Assembly (NCBI RefSeq): GCF_024266705.1
Contig: NZ_CP100757.1
Coordinates: 1,488,001-1,552,000 of the forward strand
Source: Natrinema gelatinilyticum
Lineage (GTDB): Archaea; Halobacteriota; Halobacteria; Halobacteriales; Natrialbaceae
Reading direction: 5' to 3'
DNA length: 64,000 bases
The first letter of the stretch is position 1. Each line of letters begins with the position of its first letter. The notes beneath the pieces were generated by a model. That model worked only from the letters and a program-made list of their open reading frames with translations. It searched no databases and was not told the DNA's origin. Position numbers and translations under genes: made by a program. Below, piece after piece: positions 8,353 through 16,560 of this stretch.

Positions 8353-10242
8353 TTACCGCGGCTTGACGGGCAGTTCGACGTGCGTCGAGTACTCCGCGTC
8401 GTGGTGCACGGCGTTGGTCGCGACCTCGTACTCGCGGTCGCCGTAGAGCGGGCCACCGGTGTTGTAGTTCACATCGAACCGCGGGTAATTCGACGAGGAG
8501 ATGTCGAGCCGGATGCGGTGGCCCGCATTGAAAACGTTCGCCGTCGGGTACGGTTTCATGTAGAACTCGTATACTTCGCCGGGTTCGAGCAGGTCAGGTT
8601 CGTCGCGGTAGCCGCGATATCGCCCGCGACAGATCGAGTCAGCGAGGTTTACCGCGAAGCCGTTCGGATGCTCCTCGCTGGGCGGGTACTCGTCGATCAC
8701 CTTCGCCGTGAAGTCGGTGTCGGGTGCGTCGGTCGAGCCGTAGACGCGCACGCGGATTGGGCCCACGATCTCGAGATCCTCTTCGAGGGGCTCCGTCCGG
8801 TAGACGAGGACGTCGTTGCGCTCCTCGAGCGGGCCGTAGGGCGCCTCGGCACCGAAGGTGTCGGGTCGGGTGCGCTGGTCGAACCCGCCGCGGCCGGTGA
8901 TGTCCTGCAGGTTGCGCTCGGAGAGGGGGTACTCGATCAGGTTCTCGTCTCTGGGCTCGTAGGTGATGTACGACGAGCAGTTACCGCCGAGGGTCGGCAC
9001 GGGATCGTGCGGATCGAACTCGTAGCTCGTCGCGGCGTCCTCGACGGTGGGCTCGTTCGTCGACAGTCGGCCGTCGCCGTGGGCGTAGTAGGTCTCGAAC
9101 TCGGTCTCTGGCAGCGGCCACTCGTCGCCGGAGCGCCACTCGCCGCCGTGGAACAGCCGCTCGTCGCGGGTTTGGGAGCCGTCGCCGGTCCCCATCTGGA
9201 AGTACTCCACCGTCGGCTGATCCGCCCAGGTGTCCGCGCCCTTCAGGTAGTGGTCGAAGAAGCGCAGCCGTGTCTCCTGATAGTCGCGCAGCGCCTGTTC
9301 GCCGAACTCGAGTTCGCCGGAGTAGGGCTTGTTCCACGATGGGAGGGGATAGGTGTTCCAGCCGTGAGTCCACGGTCCCATCAGCAGGTAGTGGTCGCTG
9401 TCTTTGCGCTCGGCGAGCGCCTCGAAGTTGTCGCAGGTCGCCTTCGTATAGGAGTCGTACCACGCGCCCGAGTAGACGGTCGGGACGTCCGCCATCTCGT
9501 CGTAGTAGGCCTCGAAGTTGAGCCCGGGTTCCTGCCAGAGTTCGTCGCTCGCGGCCCCTCGCGTCATGATGTCGAACGCCCACCCCTCGTAGTCGGGGAT
9601 GTGTCGCAACGGCGACTGTCCCGGCTGGACAGGGCCGTTCGCGAGCACATCCCGGACGTCGACGTTGGCGAGCCGTTGCTGGATATCCGAATCCTCGAGT
9701 GCCCGCTTCGCGAAGCCGCCGCCGAGGGTGTACGCCCAGCAGAGCCAGCGGAGTTCGAAGGCGCCGTTGTGGCGGAACGTCGCCTCGCGGCCGTTCGCCG
9801 CGCCCTGGTTGACAAACATGGCCTCGAGGTGTGGCGGGTCCTGCGTGGCGAGCGCCGTCTGGACCCATGCGCCGTAGGACGTGCCGATCGTGCCGACCTG
9901 GCCGTCGCAGTAGGCCCGGTCGGCGAGCCACTCGACGGTGTCGTAGCCGTCTTCGGGCTCGTTGACGAAGATGTAGTACTCGCCCTCGCTGTCGAATCGC
10001 CCGCGACAGTCCTGAATAGCGACGACGTAGCCGCGCTTGGCGAACCACTCGCCGTGGCGCTCCATTCGGCCGCGCTTCCCGTAGGGGGTCCGGTCGAGGA
10101 GCGCGGGCTTCGGATCGTCGATCGGCTCCCCCGTCTCGGGGTCGGTCGGCCGATAAATGTCCGTCGCGAGTTCGGTACCGTCTCGCATCTCGACCATCAC
10201 GTCTAACTCAGCGGTGACTGCGTAGTCCGGATCAGCTGCCAT
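8353..10242 (-). CDS. CocE/NonD family hydrolase (X-Pro dipeptidyl-peptidase S15 fold)
   Basis: This 629-residue alpha/beta hydrolase of the S15/CocE family comprises acyl esterases and acyl-peptidases. The nucleophile elbow is GTSYGAW, near residue 125. Strand and oxyanion segments (DRTPYGKR, YVVAIQDCRGRFDSEGEYY) are present, as is the C-terminal jelly-roll domain (from about residue 400) with RIRLDISSSNYPRFD. Cocaine esterase and glutaryl-7-ACA acylase are known members; the substrate here cannot be told. The ATG at 10242 was preferred over the GTG immediately upstream. It is divergent from the uracil/xanthine permease, with 346 bp between them. Confidence 0.9.
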   Translation of the reverse strand: MAADPDYAVTAELDVMVEMRDGTELATDIYRPTDPETGEPIDDPKPALLDRTPYGKRGRMERHGEWFAKRGYVVAIQDCRGRFDSEGEYYIFVNEPEDGYDTVEWLADRAYCDGQVGTIGTSYGAWVQTALATQDPPHLEAMFVNQGAANGREATFRHNGAFELRWLCWAYTLGGGFAKRALEDSDIQQRLANVDVRDVLANGPVQPGQSPLRHIPDYEGWAFDIMTRGAASDELWQEPGLNFEAYYDEMADVPTVYSGAWYDSYTKATCDNFEALAERKDSDHYLLMGPWTHGWNTYPLPSWNKPYSGELEFGEQALRDYQETRLRFFDHYLKGADTWADQPTVEYFQMGTGDGSQTRDERLFHGGEWRSGDEWPLPETEFETYYAHGDGRLSTNEPTVEDAATSYEFDPHDPVPTLGGNCSSYITYEPRDENLIEYPLSERNLQDITGRGGFDQRTRPDTFGAEAPYGPLEERNDVLVYRTEPLEEDLEIVGPIRVRVYGSTDAPDTDFTAKVIDEYPPSEEHPNGFAVNLADSICRGRYRGYRDEPDLLEPGEVYEFYMKPYPTANVFNAGHRIRLDISSSNYPRFDVNYNTGGPLYGDREYEVATNAVHHDAEYSTHVELPVKPR

Positions 10243-10588
10243 CACGTTTATTGATTCGGTCGGAGTGTAATAGTTTATTCCCCGGTTACGCTTCGATCGC
10301 CGCCGAAACAGGGTCTCTCGATACGGCGGTTCGACTGAACCTCTCGCGGGCGCGAACCGTCGGAATTTCAGATCCGATATTTTCCACGAGTCTCCAGACC
10401 GATTATCTTGTCTGGCAATGAGAGTCGACGAACGCTACGGAATCGTTCATCGAACAGCCCTACTAATTGATGACCAAGCGGACATTGTTCGCAGCGATAT
10501 CTTTATGTGTATTCGCTCTGCCAATCATGCTATACCTGTACAAGTGTAAACGCTCGACACACGCACTACGGTACAGGTGGTGATATCA
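10243..10588. other. Intergenic region with two divergent promoters
   Basis: No gene is visible. It is clearly more AT-rich than its surroundings and has TATA-like stretches on both strands, for example CTTTATG near 10500 and CTATACC near 10529 pointing at the permease, and TTTATTG near 10247 close to the hydrolase start. Which is used cannot be decided by eye. Confidence 0.5.
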
Positions 10589-12154
10589 ATGACGGATCAC
10601 AGCGACACATCGGATGAGATCACTACGGACGGGGGGGAAATCTCCCGGGATGAGGCATCGTTCGTCGAATACGGCATCGAAGACAAACCGCCGCTGGGCA
10701 CGTCGATACTGCTCGGGTTACAGCACTATCTGACGATGATCGGCGCGACGGTCGCGATTCCGTTGGTCCTCGCGGGTGCGATGGAGATGCCCGCAGCAGA
10801 GACGGCTCGACTCGTCGGCACGTTCTTCGTCGTCTCGGGGATCGCGACCCTGTTACAGACGACGGCCGGGAACCGGTATCCGATCGTTCAGGGCGGGACG
10901 TTCGCCCTGCTCGCACCGGCGCTTGCGATCATCGCGGCGATGGGCACCGGGTGGGAAGCAACGATCCTCGAGTTACAAGGCGCGGTCATCGCGGCTGCCT
11001 TGGTGCAGGTTCTGCTCGGCTACGTCGGTGCCCTGGGCAAACTCAAGTACTACCTCTCGCCGGTCGTCATCGCGCCAGTGATCGTGCTGATCGGTCTCTC
11101 GCTGGTCGGCACCGCAGACGTCACGAGAGCAGATCAGAACTGGTGGCTGCTCGGGTTCACCCTGTTCCTGATCGTACTGTTCTCGCAGTACCTCGACCAA
11201 TACAGTCGCTACGCGAAACTGTTCCCCGTTCTGCTGGGGGTGGTCGCCGCTTGGATCACTGCTACAGTCCTCTCGGTGACCGGCATCTACGGTCCAAATA
11301 CGCTCGGTTACGTCGATACCGGAGCGATCGCCGACGCGTCCGCGATACAGATAATCACGCCGCTGCAGTGGGGGATGCCGCAGTTTACCGCCGCCTTCGC
11401 GATCGGGATGTTCGCCGGCGTCATGGCGTCCATGATCGAAAGCATGGGTGACTACTACGCCGTCGCCCGGATCGCCGGCGTCGGTGCGCCGAGCGAAAAA
11501 CGGATCAACCACGGTATCGGAATGGAGGGAATCGGGAACGTCATCGCGGGGATCATGGGGACGGGCAACGGCTCAACTTCCTATGGTGAAAACATCGGCG
11601 CGATCGGTATCACCGGTGTTGCCTCCCGATACGTCGTCCAGATCGGCGCGATCGTCATGCTGATCGTCGGATTCGTCGGCTACTTCGGCGCCCTGATCAC
11701 GACGATTCCGGGCCCTATCGTCGGTGCGTTGTACATTGCGATGTTCGGACAGATCGCCGCGGTCGGCCTATCGAACCTCAAGTACGTCGACCTCGACGCG
11801 TCGCGTAACGTCTTCATCATCGGGATCGCGCTCTTCCTCGGACTCGCCATTCCGGAGTACATGGCGAACGTTGGGAGCGCCGCCGCGTTTCAGGATATTA
11901 CCTCGGGTGCGACGCTGATCGGACCGGTCCTCGGGCAACAGATCGTCTCCGACACGATCTACGTGTTCGGATCGACCACGATGGCCGTCGGCGGCACCAT
12001 CGCCTTCGTGCTCGACAACACGATTCGCGGAACCCGCAAAGAACGCGGTCTCGAGCACTGGGAACAGCTCGCCGAGGACGACGAGGAGTTCGTCACGTTC
12101 TTCGAGCGGATCGGGTCGTCCGAAAAACCGAAACCGGTCGACAAGGCCGACTAG
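10589..12154 (+). CDS. Uracil/xanthine permease (NCS2 family)
   Basis: This 521-residue membrane protein belongs to the nucleobase:cation symporter-2 family, like UraA, UacT and PbuX. It has an N-terminal acidic tail, the helix-1 QHYLTMIGATVAIPL segment (His in the conserved QH), the YPIVQGGTFALLAP half-helix, and the signature GNGSTSYGENIGAIGITGVASR region (family NxG, QNxGxxxxT). The residue after the Glu is Asn, as in UraA-type proteins. It should import uracil, xanthine or uric acid. The ATG at 10589 was chosen over the GTG four codons earlier. Two nucleobase permeases of different families beside cytosine deaminase and a molybdenum hydroxylase support a salvage or degradation block. Confidence 0.92.
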   Translation: MTDHSDTSDEITTDGGEISRDEASFVEYGIEDKPPLGTSILLGLQHYLTMIGATVAIPLVLAGAMEMPAAETARLVGTFFVVSGIATLLQTTAGNRYPIVQGGTFALLAPALAIIAAMGTGWEATILELQGAVIAAALVQVLLGYVGALGKLKYYLSPVVIAPVIVLIGLSLVGTADVTRADQNWWLLGFTLFLIVLFSQYLDQYSRYAKLFPVLLGVVAAWITATVLSVTGIYGPNTLGYVDTGAIADASAIQIITPLQWGMPQFTAAFAIGMFAGVMASMIESMGDYYAVARIAGVGAPSEKRINHGIGMEGIGNVIAGIMGTGNGSTSYGENIGAIGITGVASRYVVQIGAIVMLIVGFVGYFGALITTIPGPIVGALYIAMFGQIAAVGLSNLKYVDLDASRNVFIIGIALFLGLAIPEYMANVGSAAAFQDITSGATLIGPVLGQQIVSDTIYVFGSTTMAVGGTIAFVLDNTIRGTRKERGLEHWEQLAEDDEEFVTFFERIGSSEKPKPVDKAD

Positions 12155-12226
12155 TCGGCCGATCCACCGCGGATTTTACGCTTGACCGGGGAAAGTTTGA
12201 ATACGAGCGCTCGTCGAGTGACGGTA

Positions 12227-12709
12227 ATGCCGAGCCGAACTGGCCTCGATCTCGAGACCGGAGAGCGACTCAACTTCCGAGGCGGGCTTCGATCCGGCGA
12301 CGAGATCGCGGTGACCGACCGCCGCGTCCTCGTCCGCCGCGACGACGAGACGACGAGCGTCCCCTACACCAACGTCAGCGAGATCAGCAACGAATCGTTC
12401 GACTGGTTTCTCGCGATACTGAGCCTCACGTTCGCCGGTTTCGGCGTCTACTCGATCGCCGAGAACGCCTTCGTCGGGATCGGAATCGTCCTGTTCTCTC
12501 TCTGGAGCGTCTATCGCACCTACCGCCACCGTGATCGCGTCCGCATCCACACGCACAGTCAGCCCAAACCCGTCGAGGTGTTCCCCGAGGACGTCGAGGC
12601 GCTGTACGAAGAACTCGAGGCGGCGATCGAGACGGTCCGAGCCGAACGAGACGAAATGGCCGGCGCGGACGACACTGACAACGGCGGGCGATCAGCAAGA
12701 GCGGAGTAG
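12227..12709 (+). CDS. PH-like domain membrane protein, haloarchaeal hypothetical
   Basis: The product is 160 residues. The N-terminal part resembles a bacterial PH-like domain (ERLNFRGGLRSGDEIAVTDRRVLVRR, then YTNVSEI). Two transmembrane helices follow at about residues 64-80 and 84-100, and then an acidic helical tail (DVEALYEELEAAIETVRAER). Such small proteins are common in haloarchaea and have no defined role. The ATG at 12227 was preferred to a TTG 45 nt upstream because the domain begins right after it. Confidence 0.75.
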   Translation: MPSRTGLDLETGERLNFRGGLRSGDEIAVTDRRVLVRRDDETTSVPYTNVSEISNESFDWFLAILSLTFAGFGVYSIAENAFVGIGIVLFSLWSVYRTYRHRDRVRIHTHSQPKPVEVFPEDVEALYEELEAAIETVRAERDEMAGADDTDNGGRSARAE

Positions 12710-12774
12710 TCAGTCGCCCGATCGCGAGAGTTCGTCACAAGGACTTTCTCTCTCCGCGTCGAACTCCGAGCATA

Positions 12775-13206
12775 TCCGACCACGAAAACCTCCTTCCGCT
12801 GGACGACGCGATCGACCGGACGCTCGCCTGTCGCGACGCCGCGCTCGAGGACCAGCCGACGACGACGGCGTCGCTCGAGTAACTGTCCGGCCGAGTACTC
12901 GCCGAGGACGTGACCGCCGAGACCGACCGGCCGTCGAACGACCGCGCCACGATGGACGGCTACGCCTTCGCCGCGGCCGACGAGGGGCCACTCGAGATCG
13001 TTGAGCAGCGCGTGTTCCCGGAGACGGAACCGCCGACGATCGAGGTCGGGCAGGCGATCGAGATCGCGACGGGCGCGCCGCTGCCCGGGGGTGCGGACAC
13101 CGTCTGCAAGCGTGAGGACGCGACGGTCGACGACGGTCGGCTTGCGCGTCCCGAACTTGAGGCGGGAGCGCAGGTCGACGTGATCCCGACGACCGTCTTC
13201 GAGTGA
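12775..13206 (+). pseudogene. moeA: Broken N-terminal fragment of molybdopterin molybdenumtransferase
   Basis: One continuous frame reads SDHENLLPLDDAIDRTLACR, hits an in-frame TAA at 12880-12882, then continues LSGRVLAEDVTAETDRPSND, the MoeA motif ATMDGYAF, and IATGAPLPGGADTV, ending at a stop after VIPTTVFE. It matches the first ~140 residues of MoeA, which inserts molybdate into molybdopterin. The remaining ~260 residues are absent, as is a start codon in good context. The gene is dead by both a nonsense codon and truncation. Its position near molybdoenzyme genes may be a relic of a larger molybdenum-cofactor block. Confidence 0.8.
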
Positions 13207-13231
13207 CGATAGGAAGGCTTTTGTCGACTGA

Positions 13232-13241
13232 ACTGATCAGT
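13232..13241. promoter_or_regulatory. Perfect 10-bp palindrome before the CoA-transferase gene
   Basis: ACTGATCAGT lies 11 nt before the ATG at 13253 and just after a TATA-like GGCTTTTG at 13217-13224. This is the expected place for a repressor operator. No binding protein can be assigned. Confidence 0.3.
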
Positions 13242-13252
13242 CGTGGTACTAT

Positions 13253-14458
13253 ATGACTACCGGCGATCGAATTCTCGACGGCGTGAGAGTCCTCGATCTA
13301 ACCACGTTCGTCACCGGCGGCTTCTGCTCGTTGATGCTCGCCAATCAGGGCGCGGACGTGATCAAGGTCGAACGGCCCGGCGTGGGCGATGACAATCGGC
13401 ACTCGGGGCCGCCGTTTATCGACGGCGAGTCGCCGTACTTCTGGACCGTCAACTACGGCAAGCGGAGCGTCGAACTCGACCTCAAGAGCGAGGCCGGACA
13501 CGAGGCGCTGTATGACCTCGCGAGCGAGGCCGACGTCTTCATTCAGAACTACCGACCGGGGACGGCCGAGCGGCTCGATGTCGACGAGGAGACGATCCGT
13601 TCGCACAACGAGGAGATCGTCTACTGCGCGATCTCCGCGTTCGGTCAGACGGGGCCCTGGCGCGAGCGGCCCGGCTACGACCTGATGGTTCAGGGGATGA
13701 GCGGCATCATGAACGTCACCGGCGAACCGGACGGACCGCCGGTGAAAGTCGGCCTCCCGATGACGGACCTCATCACGGCGATGTGGGCGTCGTTCGGCAT
13801 CTCGAACGCCCTCTACCGCCGGGAATGGACCGGCGAGGGAGAGTACATTGACCTCGGAATGCTCGACGCCGCGCTGCCGTGGCTGACCAAACAGGCCGGG
13901 AAGGTGTTCGCGGGCGAGTCTCCCTCGCGGATGGGAACGATGGATCCGGTGCTCGCCCCCTACCAGACGTTCGAGACCGCCGACGGCCACATCAACGTCG
14001 CCTGCCTCAACCAGAAGCTCTGGCGGAGCCTGTGCGACGCGATCGATCGGCCCGACCTCGTCGACGACGACCGCTTCGAGACGAATGCGGACCGCGTCGA
14101 GCACATGTCCGAACTCGAGGCCGAACTCGAGGCGATGTTCACGGAGCTGACGACCGACGAGTGGATGGCGCTGCTCGTCGAGGAGGCCGGGGTCCCTGCC
14201 GGCCCGGTCCACGACGTCGAGGAGGCCCTGTACAACGAGCAAACGGCGGCCCGCGACACCGTGACGACGATGGACCATCCTGACCACGGGGAGATCCCCG
14301 TGATCGAACACCCACTGAAGTACGACCGCTCGAGCAGCGGCTTCGAGTCCCCGCCCCCGAAGCTGGGCGAGGACAATCGGGACGTCTTCCGGGAACTGGG
14401 CTACAACGGGGACGAACTGGACGCGCTCGCGGAGCGAGGCGCGTTCGGGACGGAGTGA
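13253..14458 (+). CDS. CaiB/BaiF family (family III) CoA-transferase
   Basis: This 401-residue formyl-CoA-transferase-type enzyme moves CoA between carboxylic acids. Conserved blocks are VLDLTTFVTGGFCSLMLANQGADVIKVERP at the N-terminus (CoA-binding Rossmann part), YCAISAFGQTGPW, and GLPMTDLITAMWAS near residue 167, whose Asp is the expected acyl-anhydride nucleophile. It heads an apparent operon with a thiolase-fold protein (16-nt gap) and a DUF35 protein (4-nt overlap). The trio suggests activation of an acid to its CoA ester followed by C-C cleavage. A second member of the family is encoded at 33.7 kb. Confidence 0.9.
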   Translation: MTTGDRILDGVRVLDLTTFVTGGFCSLMLANQGADVIKVERPGVGDDNRHSGPPFIDGESPYFWTVNYGKRSVELDLKSEAGHEALYDLASEADVFIQNYRPGTAERLDVDEETIRSHNEEIVYCAISAFGQTGPWRERPGYDLMVQGMSGIMNVTGEPDGPPVKVGLPMTDLITAMWASFGISNALYRREWTGEGEYIDLGMLDAALPWLTKQAGKVFAGESPSRMGTMDPVLAPYQTFETADGHINVACLNQKLWRSLCDAIDRPDLVDDDRFETNADRVEHMSELEAELEAMFTELTTDEWMALLVEEAGVPAGPVHDVEEALYNEQTAARDTVTTMDHPDHGEIPVIEHPLKYDRSSSGFESPPPKLGEDNRDVFRELGYNGDELDALAERGAFGTE

Positions 14459-14474
14459 TGGGGCGCCGATCGAG

Positions 14475-15614
14475 ATGACCGACGCATTTGTCACCGGTGT
14501 CGGAATGACCCAGTTCGAATCCGAGGGTCCCGAGTCCGCCCTCGAGTTGGCCGAGCAGGCGGCGTGGCGGGCTCTCTCCGACGCCGCCGTCGAACCGGCG
14601 GACGTGACCTCCGTTCACGTCGGCAACATGGCGGCGGAGGCGTTCGAGGGGCGAACGGGGATCGAAAACGCGCTCTGTGGTGCCCTCGGCGTCGAAGGGG
14701 CGATCGTGGATCGGATCGAGAACACCAGCGCAAGCGGCGCGAGCGCCGTCCTCCGCGCCGTCCACGCGCTCGAGGCGGGCGCGTCGTCCTGCGCCCTCGT
14801 CGTCGGCGCCGAAACGATGACGTCGGCCGAGACCGACGAGGCGACGGAACTCATCAGTCAGCTCGTCCACGACCGGGAGTACGCGCAGGGCGTGACCCTT
14901 CCGTCGTTCGCGGGACTGGCGGCCGACCGCTACCTGCGGACGTACGACGTCGATCGGACGGCGCTCGCGCGGGTTGCGGTCAAGAACCACCGTAACGCCG
15001 CGGCGAACCCGTACGCGCAGTTTCAGGAACCGATTACCCTCGAGGAGGCGCGAGCCTCGCCGCCCGTCGCGGACCCCCTCCGACTGTACGACTGCTGTCC
15101 GACGAGCGACGGCGCCGCCGCCGTTGTTCTCGAAACGGCCGGTGACGGCGTTCGGATCGCCGGCATCACCGGCGCGACCGGCACGCACGCAGTCGCCGAA
15201 CGATCGAGTCCGCTCGAGATCGAGAGCGTCGAGCGGGCCGGGCGCGGGGCGCTCGACGCCGCCGGCGTCGCGCGCGACGACGTGGAAGTCGCCTGCGTTC
15301 ACGACGCCTTCACGATCCTCGAGTTACTTGAACTCGAGGAACTGGGATTCTACGACCGCGGCGAGGCCTGGCAAGCGACGGTAGACGGCAGTACGGCCGT
15401 CGACGGCCGGCTGCCGGTCAATCCTGGCCGCGGGCTCAAGGCCCGCGGCCACCCCCTCGGCGCGACCGGCGTCGCGCAGGTGGTCGAACTGACCTGGCAG
15501 TTGCGCGGCGACGCCCCCGAAGAGCGACGTGTCGACGATCCGCGGACGGGGCTCGCGCTCAACGTCGCCGGATTCGGAAACAACGCGGTCTGTACCGTTC
15601 TGCAGAGATCATGA
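14475..15614 (+). CDS. Thiolase-fold enzyme (SCP2/aldolase-like) lacking the canonical nucleophilic Cys
   Basis: The protein has 379 residues and a thiolase fold. The His motif GLKARGHPLGATG is near residue 320 and HDAFTILELL near 277. At the usual nucleophile position the sequence is IENTSASGASA, where a catalytic thiolase has (E)NACASG, so Ser replaces Cys. The C-terminal CxG motif is also missing (NVAGFGNNAVCTVL). It is translationally coupled (ATGA) to a DUF35 protein. Thiolase-fold partners of DUF35 proteins that lack the Cys include Ltp2, which with ChsH2 performs a retro-aldol cleavage of steroid side-chain CoA esters. By analogy this may be an aldolase rather than a thiolase; that is inference. 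Annotation pipelines would probably call it acetyl-CoA acetyltransferase. Confidence 0.85.
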   Translation: MTDAFVTGVGMTQFESEGPESALELAEQAAWRALSDAAVEPADVTSVHVGNMAAEAFEGRTGIENALCGALGVEGAIVDRIENTSASGASAVLRAVHALEAGASSCALVVGAETMTSAETDEATELISQLVHDREYAQGVTLPSFAGLAADRYLRTYDVDRTALARVAVKNHRNAAANPYAQFQEPITLEEARASPPVADPLRLYDCCPTSDGAAAVVLETAGDGVRIAGITGATGTHAVAERSSPLEIESVERAGRGALDAAGVARDDVEVACVHDAFTILELLELEELGFYDRGEAWQATVDGSTAVDGRLPVNPGRGLKARGHPLGATGVAQVVELTWQLRGDAPEERRVDDPRTGLALNVAGFGNNAVCTVLQRS

Positions 15615-15952
15615 CTCGAGACGTTCCGATCGACCATGCGTTCACCTGTGAATCGTGCGGAGACTGCTGGTATTACACGCGCGGGCGGTGCCCAACGTGT
15701 CGGTCCGAGGCGGTCGACACCTACCGGATCCGGCGGGGAGAGGTCGTCTCCGCGACGACCGTCCACGCGACGCTGCCGGGCGTTCGCTCGCCGAGCCGGC
15801 TCGGACTGGTCCGGTTCGACTACGGCGTGACGCTCGTCGCCCAGCTCGACGACGACAGTTCGGCCGGAGATACCGTCCGCTTCGGCGCCGTCGCGGTCCT
15901 TCGAGACGGCGAGCGAGCCGTCTCCGGTCCGCGGCTCAGCAGCTTCGAGTGA
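15611..15952 (+). CDS. DUF35 Zn-ribbon/OB-fold acyl-CoA binding partner
   Basis: This 113-residue protein has a rubredoxin-like zinc ribbon (CESCGDCWYYTRGRCPTC, about residues 13-30) followed by an OB-fold (VSATTVHATLPGV and LVRFDYGVTLVAQL). DUF35 proteins bind acyl-CoA and form complexes with thiolase-fold enzymes, for example in archaeal mevalonate synthesis and in steroid aldolases. Its ATG overlaps the TGA of the preceding thiolase-fold gene, so stoichiometric co-translation is likely. It is the last gene of the CoA-transferase operon. Confidence 0.85.
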   Translation: MTRDVPIDHAFTCESCGDCWYYTRGRCPTCRSEAVDTYRIRRGEVVSATTVHATLPGVRSPSRLGLVRFDYGVTLVAQLDDDSSAGDTVRFGAVAVLRDGERAVSGPRLSSFE

Positions 15953-15957
15953 CCATT

Positions 15958-16505
15958 CGTAGTAGGCTATGCGCCCCTCTCTGACCTCTGTACTCGGGTC
16001 GACGGTCTCGATCTCGTCGCGGTTCTCGCTGGTGTGGGTGTGAATGCGGACGCCGTCGTAGGCATCGGCGTGCTCGCGGGCCCCGCGCAGACACACCTCA
16101 CTACGGGAGACGGCGAACCGTGGCGTGACCGCGTACCGGATTCGATCGTCGAACGCCCCGTGGTACCGCTGGATCAGCCGCTCGCTCTCGGCGAGTCCCT
16201 CGTCGGCGTCCTTGAGGAGCCCGCCGGTGACCGCTGGTCCACTCCTTGCCGAGCACCCCGCGGATACCGGTCTCGCCAGCCGCCTCGAACGTGCGGTCGG
16301 CGTAGTTGACCGAGAGGTGGTCGACGCAGGTCGTCGTCCCGCTCTCGATCATCTCGAGGTAGCCCAGTTTCGCCGCGATTTCCATCTCTTCGAACGACAG
16401 CGACGCCTCTAACGGGGGGACGTACTCGAAGAGCTACTCGAGCAACTCTGCGTCGCCGGCGATGACCGTTCCGAAGAGTAGCATACCGCGCGAGCATCAG
16501 TCGGC
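15958..16505 (-). pseudogene. Truncated amidohydrolase (TrzA/AtzA-like), cut by the IS630 element
   Basis: Read on the minus strand, the remnant begins near the IS end with LLFGTVIAGDAELLE, meets an in-frame TAG where a Trp is expected, and continues LFEYVPPLEASLSFEEMEI and LGYLEMIESGTTTCVDHL. It then shifts frame within the GVLGKEW region and resumes with FDDRIRYAVTPRFAVSR and VRIHTHTSENRDEIE. These are blocks of the chlorohydrolase/deaminase type of amidohydrolase (HTH metal-binding motif included). Both ends of the gene are missing. The 5' portion ends where the IS630 element begins, so the insertion probably caused or followed its loss. Confidence 0.7.
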
Positions 16506-16509
16506 AGTG

Positions 16510-16523
16510 TCTCATAGTGATTA
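16510..16523 (+). repeat. Left terminal inverted repeat of the IS630 element
   Basis: TCTCATAGTGATTA matches the reverse complement of 17628-17641 at all 14 positions. Confidence 0.85.
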
Positions 16524-16560
16524 AGGAGGTTATTTACCGATAGACGTAGTAGAGTTGGTA

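Noticed and set aside
8380-10206. A 608-codon open frame on the plus strand
   Set aside because: It is antisense to the CocE/NonD hydrolase, whose motifs are clear. Long antisense frames are expected in GC-rich DNA, and the translation is rich in Val and Arg without family pattern.
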